Shown: in pieces, positions 14,064 through 26,200 of the stretch
How the letters are laid out: the number at the start of each line of letters is the position of its first letter
How positions within the stretch are numbered: the stretch's first letter is position 1
Source of the DNA: Neelides folsomi
Lineage: Eukaryota > Arthropoda > Collembola > Neelipleona > Neelidae
Direction of reading: 5' to 3'
Assembly (NCBI GenBank): GCA_034687125.1
Contig: JAQGBZ010000040.1
Span: 186,001 to 250,000 of the forward strand
Length of the DNA: 64,000 nucleotides
Program-made: the position numbers and the translations under genes
The notes under the pieces: model-generated
Database searches by the model: none
Seen by the model: the letters and a program-made list of their open reading frames with translations, nothing else
What the model was told of the DNA's origin: nothing

Positions 14064-14802
14064 AGTATGTGGGTAGTTTTTTGTGCCAAGGGGTCATTTT
14101 CACTAATTTTGGAATTTTGTTCTCATGAGATAAACGAAGTTAACGAAACTTACAATTACAACCAAGTGCCATCCATTTTTGAAGAAATGTGTCGAAAACA
14201 TGAAATGCTCGTTTATCTTAATGTGTAGAAGAAAATGTTATATTTAATTACTCAATGCTTATCATTTTACTCTCATCGTCAATATCTTACATATTTGACT
14301 AAATACATAATCTAATATACCATTTCATTATTAAATAATATATTACTAATTTTGTGTATCCTGTAAATTATTTTATTCTTGATTAATTACATCAGTAATG
14401 TACCTTTTATCTATAAACAGTAAACTGTAGTTTAATTGATTGTTTTTTTTTAAATAAAAAAATTGGTCACAGAAATCTACGCTCTTTTAAAGCTTATGTC
14501 TTTCGACTATTTAAATGTTACCTACTTATTATATTTTAAATACCATTCTCTGTAATTTTGAAATTTTATCAATAGTGTTTAATATATTTAAATTTTTAAT
14601 ACCGTGCATTAAATAATTCCATAAACGTCTGTTAAACTAAAACAATAATATAATGCTTAAATACAAATAAAATCATTTTTACTATGTAACATTGTTATGT
14701 AATTATTGCTATTATATTCTCTGTAAAATCAAGAACCATTTACTTAGATGGATAACTGTAATTTCGATAAAAAATATTTATGTAAATTATCAATAAATAT
14801 AT

Positions 14803-14835
14803 ATAAATTATACAATAAATTATTGTATAATTTAT
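14803..14835. repeat. Short perfect AT palindrome
   Basis: TAAATTATACAATA, a 3-base spacer, then its exact reverse complement. In DNA this AT-rich the palindrome may be chance. Confidence 0.6.
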
Positions 14836-15707
14836 GACCAATTTCAACTTTGAAAGATGAAACGTCCAATAGTCTATTTAACCTATTCCATCCAAACATT
14901 CTACAAGCGATAGCAAACTATTTAACTAACTATAATGTAAAAATATATACACTTAAATACATTAAAATGGTTAAAAACATTTTAATCGTATTATGTAAAT
15001 TTACTAAAGTGGAAACCATTTTGTCATAATATATGCTTACGGGGACATTTAAATTATCTTAAGCGTTGAAGTTGATAAAAATGATAAGTTAAAAAATCAA
15101 GACATACATTAGTTTAGCATTTAATTAGCTGAATTTTTGTACAAGTTAATGAGAAATGAGCATTACATTAAATAACACCAACTTACAATAAAAAAACCAT
15201 ATTTGTATTAAAAGCTAAAATATTAGTACGAGTATAATATTTACACATTTGCTGATAGATTTAAAAGACATACAAGTTTATGTTTAATTTCGGAGTACGT
15301 GTTTAATTACAGTAATGAAAAATAACTGTTTATGATTGTAATGTATTTCCAATAAACTGAAATTGTGTGTTTTTTAACGAGAATGAAAAATGCTTTTTGA
15401 TTTTAAGCTTCAACTAATGTTAGAAGAATGTTGATTGATGTCTGTGGTGTCTAATTATAAAGAGAGAAATATTGAAAATAAAGCTACTTCCAGATTTCTA
15501 AAAATTTAATTATTTTATTCAAACTCATTTAAAATTCTCATTAATAAATTAATCAAAATCAATAAAAATAATATAATGTGAAATATCCTTAAAATATTAC
15601 GAATATTCTTTTATATGTATATAGTAAACATTGATAAAATTTACCGCAGTGATAATAAAAGCAGTACATGCACTTACATACATATCTGTATGTATGACCA
15701 GTACCAG

Positions 15708-16155
15708 TATATAAATATTACATAAAATTGGATTGTGGCGCGTGAGTAGAAGATTGGCTCTATATTTGTCAAGGAGAGAACGTCCCGAACTTCGGATTCG
15801 AATGCATAAGGTGGAGGTTGATTCGGAATTCGCCAGACGAAACTCGCGTAAGGAGTCGAGTCGATGGCCCAACCAGACAGAGTGTGTGCGACGGCGGTCG
15901 GGAAAACTCCGTCCCTCGGATGCGTGTTCGAGGACGAGCCGTAAAGTTCAAAGCCCTCGCAACTCAAGACGAGACTCGGTCGGGTTCGCTTCAGTCTTCA
16001 CTTGCCCCACCGAAAGGGAAGATGCTCAAACTGAAAGACTCCGACTCTCAGCAACCTCAAAACTCTTTCACTCCGAAGGATAACCAACGTGTTGCTTGAA
16101 AACGTCTCCTTTTCTCTTTTAATTTCACCCAAAGTGAAAGATCTTCTTCATTCAG
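15708..16155 (+). promoter_or_regulatory. Candidate promoter plus first (5' UTR) exon, perhaps of the KLHL17 gene
   Basis: A TATA-like TATATAAATA at 15708-15717 is followed about 25-30 bases later by a sharply GC-richer block (15735-16150) with many CG dinucleotides. The block ends in a good donor, CATTCAG|GTATTC, at 16155. The next plausible acceptor in a recognised gene on this strand is the KLHL17 exon at 23229, and the phases agree (G joins AT to make GAT). In that phase no ATG is present after the stop at 16032, so the exon would be untranslated, with start at 23357. Two long frames (15733-16083 and 15746-16099) are open here, but neither resembles a known family. Assignment to KLHL17 is inference. 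Confidence 0.35.
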
Positions 16156-18952
16156 GTATTCTTCACTCTTTTCATTTCCCTTTTACACGTAAGATTTACA
16201 CAACCCAATAATATAAATTAAACTTAACTTAAAGATTTGAATAATATTAAATATTTTAATATTAGCGTATTACTGTAAGAACTTTTATTATTACATCATA
16301 TTATTTATATACTATCGTGATGCATTTATATGCAGAAACACATTCAAGTAAAGATTGAGGTTCAGGCAAAGTACAATTTCGTGTTTCAGAATTCTTAACT
16401 CGAGTCAAGACTTAATTCCAATTATTGAAGAGCTATACTTGAAAGTTTAATGGATTTCTCACCCCAATCTCATTTCAGCAAACTCAAAATTGGTAAATGT
16501 AAAGTGTAAAGTTCAAGCTTCAAACGTATGAGAAAATGGGAAGTATTGTATTCGTATAAGAAATAAAACAATTTTCTTCGAAGTTTATCTTAAAGTTAGA
16601 AATGTTTGAGATAAAACATTTATACCTTTCTTTATAAGATTAAGAAAAAATACTTTGCCTTACATTTTTTCTTTTTGGCAAGAAAGAATTTAAATAAAAA
16701 TGTTTTCCTGGAATACCTTTCTTATTAATATTTCTCTCAAAATGTAACAAATTAAATGGTAATAAATTTTCAAGAAGGTTAAGGGTTAAGATGATTAAAC
16801 TACTACAAATAAATAAAGTCTGTAGCACACACCTTTCTTCCTGGTTTTCGTGCAAAGTGCCATTCGCAAAATGTAAAATATACGAGTTCGATAATTCAAA
16901 CTCGGGTCATTGTCGCACCAGTAATATCAATAAAATATACTTCCTTATCTTACTAATATACAAAAAAAGGAATATGTTCTGCGAATTCGAGTATCAGTAT
17001 ATGAAAGGACTATAAGGTGCATGATTTAAGAATACTCCTTGCTTGTTTTTGCAAATTTCTTCCGTTCGAAGGTTCGGACGAACGCGTTCGTTCATTCACA
17101 TCCTTCGATTTAACTTTAACGAGAAAATTATGGTGTAGCCTAAATGGAGTATACTTATAGCAAAATCACGCATAGGTCTCATGCATTAATTAATTCGCAC
17201 ACTACTAATTGAACAAGAGTTAGTTATACTTACAATTCGGCTGGTTAAATTTTTGACTCCTTAAATAAGCACATTAAGTTCATACATACATAGATTCGAT
17301 AAGATATTCATTTACATTATTAATGAAATGGAATTTTCAAGTTCTCTTTTTATCATTCAATCATTGAATCAGATTCTTAATGTCATCAAGGACTGAAGAA
17401 AATAAATAGGAAACTTGTAAAGTATTTAAGATACAAAAGATGGAAAAGTCACTGAACCAAAACTCGCTCTCAGAAAAAGAACTCAACGAGTTTTGTAAAG
17501 TTCTCTGTGATTCTCTTAATTGGCTTTCCTTTCTTGCTCTTAATGTTAGGAGTGTTACAAGCCTTATTCTTTCCTTATTTGAAATTACACCAAATACCTC
17601 GAGGTTAAATTAATCCTTTAATTGGATTCTCTACCTTTAGTTCATCTTGTTAATGAAGATTTATAAGGTGGAAAATCCTACTTAAGCTCCTGATTATTTA
17701 CGAACTAAAAATGTCTAATATCTGTCTAATGTTTTTCGGAACGTTGGAACGTTTATCCAATTTAAGTGTTTATAAAAACTACCACTGGTACTTACCTGAT
17801 ATAATAGACATGCAAACTATTAAAAAGAATTTACCATTTTCGATCTTGATTCTATCGGTAGTTTTTTTCTAATGAGATACTTGTAACATTAGAGTTAAGA
17901 ATACTTATACATACATAGAGTTAAGAACAAAGATTAAAAGATTATATTTGTATTTGATCGATTTGGACTACAATTATCATAGACCAAAATTAATTATGCA
18001 AATAAATCCAGAGTGGAGAAATGTTTGCCAAATTGCCCAAATAATGAAAATAATTGAGATTTGGAATGCAGAAGTCTTATTGTAGAGAATTAAGGAACAA
18101 ACCAAAGCGATTAATCTTCATTTTAGCGAGAGATGGAAAGCATTAAAAGTAGTTTAACAAGAAGCGAAGTGAAATGAGGCCAAATGGCTAAACGAGAAAC
18201 AGAAATGTATTTAAAAGGTTCTGGAGACAAGAGAACCACTGGCACAAGTATTATGGTAAATGCTCAATAAAGGGAAGTTTATGGTAAGCCAAGAGGTCCC
18301 AAATGTTTCCCTATTCTGTGAATTCATCATTATTTTCTTGGCTACTTCCTATGTATTGAATCTCCTGTATATTGTATATTTAAGTATTCAGTCTTATCAA
18401 AAAAGACAGAACTCATATTTACTATTTATTGCTAATGGACATGAGAGGAGGGGAGATAAGCCAAAAGAGCATTATCGGTCTGTCTGAAGATGAGCCATGA
18501 AATTGAAATTGTCTGGAAATCGGAAGCACGCACATGACCTTAACCATCAAATTGAAAAACCTCAGTCGTAAAAATGAATCTTTTAATTCGTAAATCATGA
18601 TCATTTTATAGTTTTTTGTACTTAATTTAAATATTACCAAACAAGATAAAATTTTGGTTCAGGAACTTATTCAGGAACTACATTTAGTTCCTTGTATTTT
18701 TGAACTATCTGTATTTAGTCTATTTAGTCTCAATTATAAAGGTCGTTACTTTGAACTCATTTATTACATAGTGCACTTTTAATTAATGAATGGATAATGA
18801 GAAACCATAAAATCCCACAATTGAGACCGTCGTTAAATGCGGAAAGGGCGATGGGCGCTTATTATGACCATTAGATAAATTAAAACTTTATTCTCCCTAT
18901 TCGTATTCGTCCGGTTCGTCCCCTCTTTAATAGGCCGGAGCAAACACTCTCC

Positions 18953-18990
18953 ATTATACCGGGATTATACCCGGATTTATACCCGGATAT
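18953..18990. repeat. Short tandem repeat (about 3 copies of ATTATACCCGG-like unit)
   Basis: Three near-identical 11-12 base units in a row, followed by GTAATG/GTAAG-type low-complexity sequence up to about 19040. No gene context. Confidence 0.6.
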
Positions 18991-19714
18991 GAGTAAAATG
19001 AAAGTAATGTAAGTATTGTAATGAAAGTAAGTAAAGTAATGATACTCGTTGAGATTTAGAGGGATTTAATCAAAGAATCTGAGACGATAATGTTTCCCAG
19101 TATAGATTTATTTTCCTTTGGGGTAAGTCTGGGTTATTGGCTTTGATGATTAGAGATTGTCAATTTCTTACGTCACTCTCGGGATAGGGACGGAAATAAC
19201 CTTCATATCCATTTTATCCATTTATACGTACAAGCTGTGATTTCTTTCAACTGACTCAAATTCCACATTTTGGATCGATCCGTCTTTATAGGAATCCTTG
19301 AGTCTTTATTGGAGGAAGCAGCCGTGGGGCGACAATGGATTTTTTCACTATTTTGTTCCTCCCTTCGATTTCCATTTTATTAAGTGACAGCGAGGGTTGT
19401 TCCGAACAGCCATTCCCGCACCCTTTCCCCTTAAGAGGGAAGAAGATGAAGAAGCCACTCCTGATATAATCTAACTATAATCCCACATACTCAAATCCAA
19501 TCATGTGGACTAAGGGGGAAACAAATTTTATTATCTTCTGAAGATCAATCAGAATACAAAGACATTTTCCCGGCCCAGTATATTCTTAAATTGGACATTT
19601 CTCCATCAGTCTGTATCTGTAAAATACCAATTGATTCTAACAAGAACTTTTAGTTTATTTATTTGTACATGTAAGGTAAATTATATTGAATTTCTGATTT
19701 ATCTTCAATTTATT

Positions 19715-19836
19715 AATTTTGGGGTATTATAGAACAATATAGTAACTCGATCTGTCAATAATATTGATAATCAATATAGTTCTAATAAATTTTCATTGAT
19801 TGAGCTACTATATTGTACCAAATGCCCCAAAATATT
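19715..19836. repeat. Imperfect hairpin of about 120 bp
   Basis: The left arm begins AATTTTGGGG and contains ACAATATAGTA. The right arm contains the complement TACTATATTGT and ends CCCCAAAATATT. Arms are about 38 bp with several mismatches; the loop is about 45 bp. It could be a MITE remnant or a hairpin RNA. It lies in the presumed first KLHL17 intron. Confidence 0.75.
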
Positions 19837-22800
19837 TTTCTTTTTGATGTACATATACGGAAATCAAGGGAATATTCAATAAATATGATCTTAAATGTAC
19901 TTATAAAGGTTATAAAGATATTTATTATGTACATATATGTCAACCAATGGTATAAGTCAAATTTATTTATTTTTTAATGTCAGTGTTATTTATTCTTATG
20001 TCAAAGTCACTTATTCTACACTGTAATGACTGTTATGTCCAAATATTATGCTAATATTTTATTCCCAAAATATTTTGATCAGAATAATTTGATTTAGGAA
20101 AGAAATTCCCCAATAAAGATTTTCTGCATTAGCATTCTGAGTTCAATTGAATAGAATGAATATTATCCATATTCCATTGGATAGTTCCCAACAGTTCACT
20201 TAACTACATTATTGGATTTTGTGTGCGTGGGGGAAAAGAACAATAAGTGTAATAACCGTACTACCCGACGATGTTTTCTCTTTCAGTTTCATTCGCCTAT
20301 TCCTTTGTACTAACATTAAGTTCATAACGTGGTTCTATGAGGTTTATGTGATTTAATACAATGTGTCTGATCAACCTGAAAAAAGGGGAACTTTCACTAG
20401 AAAAAAAGAGCAGTATAGGATGGGTTTTGATATGGACAATAATAATATGACTTTGATATCTAAGACTCTTTTAGCTTCTTGAGCTCCCCTATTTGTTGTG
20501 GATCCTTTAGTACATATTATCAGTATACATTTGAGGGAGAATTCTGCGGTGTGGTCACGCATTGAAACGGAAGGAAAAGCGGGCACAGGCACACATTAGT
20601 GGCTAGACTTCACCCATGACCATTTATCCATATGGTATGATCTCATACTCGTATACATGAATGTACTGTATATCTGTAGAATCCAGGAATTTATGGTGTA
20701 TAGTGAATAGTTTACGTAGTTAGCCTCCCTAGAACGTGTTCATAATTCAAATTCCTCGAAAAATGTTTTACGAATTCCAGACTTGCTTCCGATTCATCTG
20801 GATTTTTTTCTTTCAGTTTTCGCATTCTTTTAGGCTCAGACGTAGACAGAAGAAATCATCAACATAAATACATTATTGACAAATATTTGTTTGGGCTGTT
20901 TAACACTCCAAGAAATATAAAAGTATAAAGTACTTTATACTTCCTAATTTACCTATACCTATGTATGTATAAGTAAGTATTTAGTATACTGATAGAATAT
21001 GGTATCATGATACCTTAAATATTGATATGTAATAAATCTATTTTCTAACATTCTAAATAAAATTAATAGATTTGGACAATGTAAAAACTTTTTTTTACAA
21101 ATGATCCAAACAGGCGTAGTATAGTTTTTTCCCTATAGTATAGTTTTCTTTCGTTTATTGTAGTAGTTGAGTGGAAAGTTTTTTGTATCAACTCTCGTTG
21201 TGGAATTGAGAATTTAGTGAACCAAAGGTTTCTCCCAACTTTTCTACCATGGACATAAAAGAGTGGAAATGTGAAGGTTTGATGTTGATAGTAAAAATTG
21301 ATTTTTCATTGAGAGTTGAAGATGGGAATTGAAATCCAGTAGGAAGAAAGCGACATTTGAGAGTGAAAGTTTCGAGCGTGTCTTATCACATTAATCATCA
21401 TGGCAGGGATCTGCTTTTTTCGTTAAAAGACTAAGTATATGATTTTAGAAGAACTTTGAACCTGTGTCCCAAGATTGAATTTCACCCAAGATCTGATACC
21501 CTAAAGAGTCTGTTTTCCTGAATCTCGACCAGAGAGGATCAATACCTTTGCTTTCTTATACAAATATCAAACTTGGAGTTTTCTTATTCCCGCTCCTTGG
21601 ATTTTCCGGGTTTGAATTTGAGTTTATCTTCGGACTTCTTTTCTCACTCTTTTTCCCATCCCAATCAAATTGAATTGTTTTCTTAGGTCTTTGGGAAGTT
21701 TGCCCAATTCCGACCAGACGAAACCTCACGCAATTTTCACATCTAAATCCATCGTTGGCATTTTTACGGCCATTCAATCACAAGTTGAGAATTCTTTCGA
21801 TTCTTCTTTTACGTTCCTGTTAATATGCCTACTTTGAGCTACATTAAATTTTCAAACCTTCTTGAAGTAAATTAATCCTAAATTCCAAAAATAAGTGAAA
21901 TTGTGCTTGTGGGAAATTTTTTATTGTTTGATCATGAATTCAGATCCCTTTGAAAATTTTTTACCCCAATTTGTAAGACCTTTTGGTACAGAAATTGTTT
22001 TTACATTCCTGATCATTTGATCATGAAACTCGTGATAAATTCTTTTCATGCCGGATAAAAAATTACCAATAATTGTTTTATTTGCTATTGTAATGGATGT
22101 CAATGAATGAATGTCAATTTTGGATGTCAATTTGTCACGAAAGCGTGAATAAGGATAATCTTTGTTGACTCATAAAAATGCTTTTTGTCAAAATATAGAG
22201 AAAAGTTATCAATTACCTTTACACAAAAGCTTTCATGTTTGATCCCAAAGTGTATTTTAGAAGTCAATCGAGATTATATTGGTACAATAGATAAAGTTCA
22301 ATATAAAACTTAATTTTATTATTGTTGGGATCAAGTACTGAAGAATATAATACGACTAGGTATATCAATAGTCTATATGAATATGAATATTTTTCTATCC
22401 TATACACAATTTTATATTTTATATAAATAATACAAAATCCTCTCTTGTCCATCAGAGATTCAATTCTCCATTAGATATACTTAAAGTTAGTATTATATCC
22501 ACTATCACTTTAACCTCGACCTACTTCCCGAATTGCGTGCTTTTCTGCGTGCTTCCCGGTAAACTGGAGTTGGATTAGAACTTACATTTAGAAGCCAAAG
22601 CCATAGGGCTGTAAAAGAAATAAAGCACGAACAACTCTCTGGGAAATAAGTTTAGGAATGAAAACCAACTGACGAATTGAACGTCAGATGAAGGAGTGAC
22701 TTTGATCCTGATCAGATTCCTGCGAATTCTGTTATTTATCTTCAGGGGTTAAGAGGATACTTAAAAGCCATTGCCTTGAGGATTTATGAGCCCTGCATAA

Positions 22801-23228
22801 CATAAAACATTTTATTAGACTTGGCTACTCCCACTACTCTATATACTTAATAGACCGAGTTCATGCTGATCCGAAAAATAATCACATAAATAAGTCATGT
22901 TCGCAATTATTGAACGTTTTTAACACAAGGGAAAGAAATAAAGTTTAAGAGGAGTTTAAACTTTTATGTGGATTTAAGGGAGTGTGAATTGAATGGCAAA
23001 ACTCTTAAATTTTTTAATATTTGACATTCGGATTTAACAAAATTAAGTTCTAACCAAACATGGTTCTAAATCCAACCTTACAGTTCAAAATGTCTTAATT
23101 TATTTTAACAATAAGTTAGAACTGGATTTAAAATTAATATCATAAAAGTAACTTTTTATAATTAAAATAGCTTTATTATAATTAAAGTAATTTAACTAAT
23201 CCTAATAATTTAATGTTTTTGTATACAG

Positions 23229-26200
23229 ATTTTGAAGTCATTCTGCGTGAGGGATTCAACCTGAAGACTTTCGATTTTTCCGATCAAAGGATTTTAACTT
23301 ATTATTCAATCGTGGAGAACAGCACTAACGAAGATTTAGATCGAGTAGATACCGAAATGGGGCCAGACTCAACAACATCCGTCGAAGAAACGTCGCCGTC
23401 TCCATCCCCTTCCATTTTGAGCGGCGGGAGTGTTGGGAGCGTTGGAAGCGTCGGAAGTGTCGGGAGCGTGGGGAGCATTGGAAGTATTGCAAGTTTGGGA
23501 AGCGGATCAGCAACTTTACCAAGATCGGGTTTAAAACTGCCATTGTCATTTGATACAAAGGAGATTCGAAGTCCATTCCAAGGGCTAAGTCAAAGCCTTA
23601 CCATTACAATTGGATCTCCACCTTCACCAACAAATACTGCCAGCACCACAGTTTTGGGAGAACCTCTTTCTCTGCCATTTGTCCACAAGAACCCAAGTCA
23701 TGCTACAACTGCCTTTGATTCACTCAGCAAAATGCGCCAGGGCAATCAGGTAAACTTTTTCCACTAACTTTTTCAATTAAATTTAAACCCTTTTTATTTA
23801 AATCCTCGAGTTGAAGAATTAAAGTTGAAGTTAAAGTTGAAAAGTTGAGTCAAAAATCAATGATCAACTTTCACCACTTTTTAACTTTATAATTTTAATT
23901 ATTTTTTAACTTTGCTAATTAATTTTTTTCTCTAGCTCTGCGATATAATAATCAGCGTTGGGAACGTGACGATACCGGCGCACAAAGTCGTGTTGGCTGC
24001 TGTCAGTCCCTATTTCCATGCAATGTTCAACGGTATGTGAAATTACCCTTTTCAACTCTGTTTGAGATAAGAAGGACGTAGGGAGGAGATTCGGAAGACT
24101 CGGGGCTATAAAAACCAAAGAAAGTAGTTACCTCTAAGCGTCAAAGCCCACGAGAATAAAGATAGTAAAGAAAAGTCACTTTCGCTCTGTCCCCTTAAAA
24201 AAGCAATAAAACCCTAACGAACCAATGTAAAAGACTTTAACATGTCCAACCCCGTCCACTACATTTATCTCCCTTGATAACCTTCTAAATTCTAATACTA
24301 AAATTTAGATTCAATATAAGGTCCCCCTTCGCCCATTATGTAAACCTACCAGAAGTTTTTTTATTCAATCCAATATAACGAATATGTGCAAAAGAAAAAA
24401 AATTGCTCGTGGTTTACAGTTTAATATAACTTTAATATTATTTAATATTATGCTGTTATATATGTATATTTTTTATGGTATATGTATCTGTATTATAAAT
24501 ATTATATTTCTTACATGTATGGAAATTTTATTTTTATTACATAATTACAGACGACATGTCAGAAAAACTTCAAAGAACCGTGACAATTCATGAGATTGAT
24601 CCAGACGCAATGGAGCAGTTGGTCGTTTATTCCTATACTGGAGAAATGCTTATCACTGAAGAAAATGTTCAGGTAAGGAATTTAATACGTGTGCATAAAA
24701 CCTGAACTAATATTTTATACAATATCTGCAGAACATTTCTTCCCGGTTCTGGTTCGTAAAGGTTGTGAATAATTGAGAAATTTTATGACAGGCACTTCTT
24801 CCTGCGTCAAGTTTACTTCAAATGTCTTTAGTTCGGGAAGCATGCTGCAAATTTCTTTTGAGACAACTTCATCCAACAAATTGCCTCGGAATAAGAAATT
24901 TTGCAGGTTCGATTTGCATAATCCAAAAAAAGCACTAAGCACATTAATCACAAAAGTTCAACGAATCAATAATTTTCCTAACCAAAATGAAGCCGAAAAC
25001 TTTATGTTATAATTTCTCTAAAATCCGTTTTTTCTCTTTCTATTTTTAATACATGAAATTCTTGGGTGTTAAAATTGTGAAATATTTAAAATATTGTTTG
25101 AATTTTCAGACACGCACGCATGCAAAGATCTTCATACACGTTCCCACCGGTTTGCTCTCCAGAACTTTCCCGAAGTGATGTCTACAGAAGAGTTTCTACT
25201 CCTCCCCCTTCAAGAGGTACAATTCATTTCCTAAGACGCTCATTTATCATATTCTTTCATAACATACCTACGCATACCTGCATATGCGTATAGGTATATA
25301 AAGCATAGGAAACTTCAATAAAACCGAATTAAGCTTTTGCAGTATATGAACCTCTGTGAGCGAGTACAAGATATATGAGCTTAGTATCAAGGGATCGATA
25401 TTTCATACTTTTACTATTCTGTAGATACACCATTGTATAATATTCCTCTCTCTCTTCACACGTGAATTAATGAAACACATTTTCCATACCGAGAACGGTG
25501 GAGAAAGGCACAAGTCAATTTAAAACGTGTTCTTTGAATATACTTAACTAACTTGAATAGACTTACTAATAGTACATAGTATAATTTATTATATAAATGC
25601 ATAAAACTAATCATAACTTCCAGGTTTTGCTGAAAATATATTAACAATAAATCAAATGTCTCTATAAATACAAGCAGATGGGATGCATTTCATTTAATAA
25701 ATAAGTTTATATAATAAATATAGCTATTAATTGTAAGAATGAAAAACTATTTAAGTAATTGCAAGTCAACATTCTGGGTTTGATAATTCATTTATACGCT
25801 TCTGTGAACAAAATTAATATAAAGGGAAAGTTTAGTTGAAAGAAGAGAATTAAAGCTGAGGATTTGCCCAAACTTTCGTAGGATCTAAATTCTAACAAGG
25901 CGTCAAAACTTTGGGTTATTATTGACATCTGGCTTTCAAAATTACCCATGATATTTCCTATGAGCTCATATAAGAAACGTAATAATACTGCTGGTCATAA
26001 TATATGGAATATGAGTGGCTCTTATTATGATATTATGATATCTCCCGGTTCTCTTACATATTAGTACATATATCACTTAACTTTGTATAAGACTCCTTTT
26101 AATGTATGTGTGGCGGATGGAATAGCCAAAGTGAAAAGGGGAAAGTTCCCCCTTCCTATTTGGTTCCCGAGTCCCGACTTAAGATAAATGTCCGTCATTA

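Larger units (their letters stand above)
13696..15707. other. AT-rich intergenic stretch
   Basis: Follows the yurt stop codon. Apart from the yurt 3' UTR and the hairpins at 13924-14063 and 14803-14835, I see only AT-rich DNA without credible exons. A 69-codon open frame at 14019-14228 begins inside the right hairpin arm and shows no family similarity. Confidence 0.6.
16156..23228. other. Long AT-rich stretch without recognised genes
   Basis: If 15.7-16.2 kb is the first exon of the KLHL17 gene, this is its first intron (about 7 kb). I see no exon chain on either strand. Local structures are an 11-12 bp tandem repeat near 18953-18990 and the hairpin at 19715-19836. Short open frames (for example near 21556-21777) lack family features. 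Confidence 0.5.

Noticed and set aside
17780-17800. U1 snRNA-like ACTTACCTG string
   Set aside because: Only nine bases match; the rest of U1 and its stem-loops are absent.
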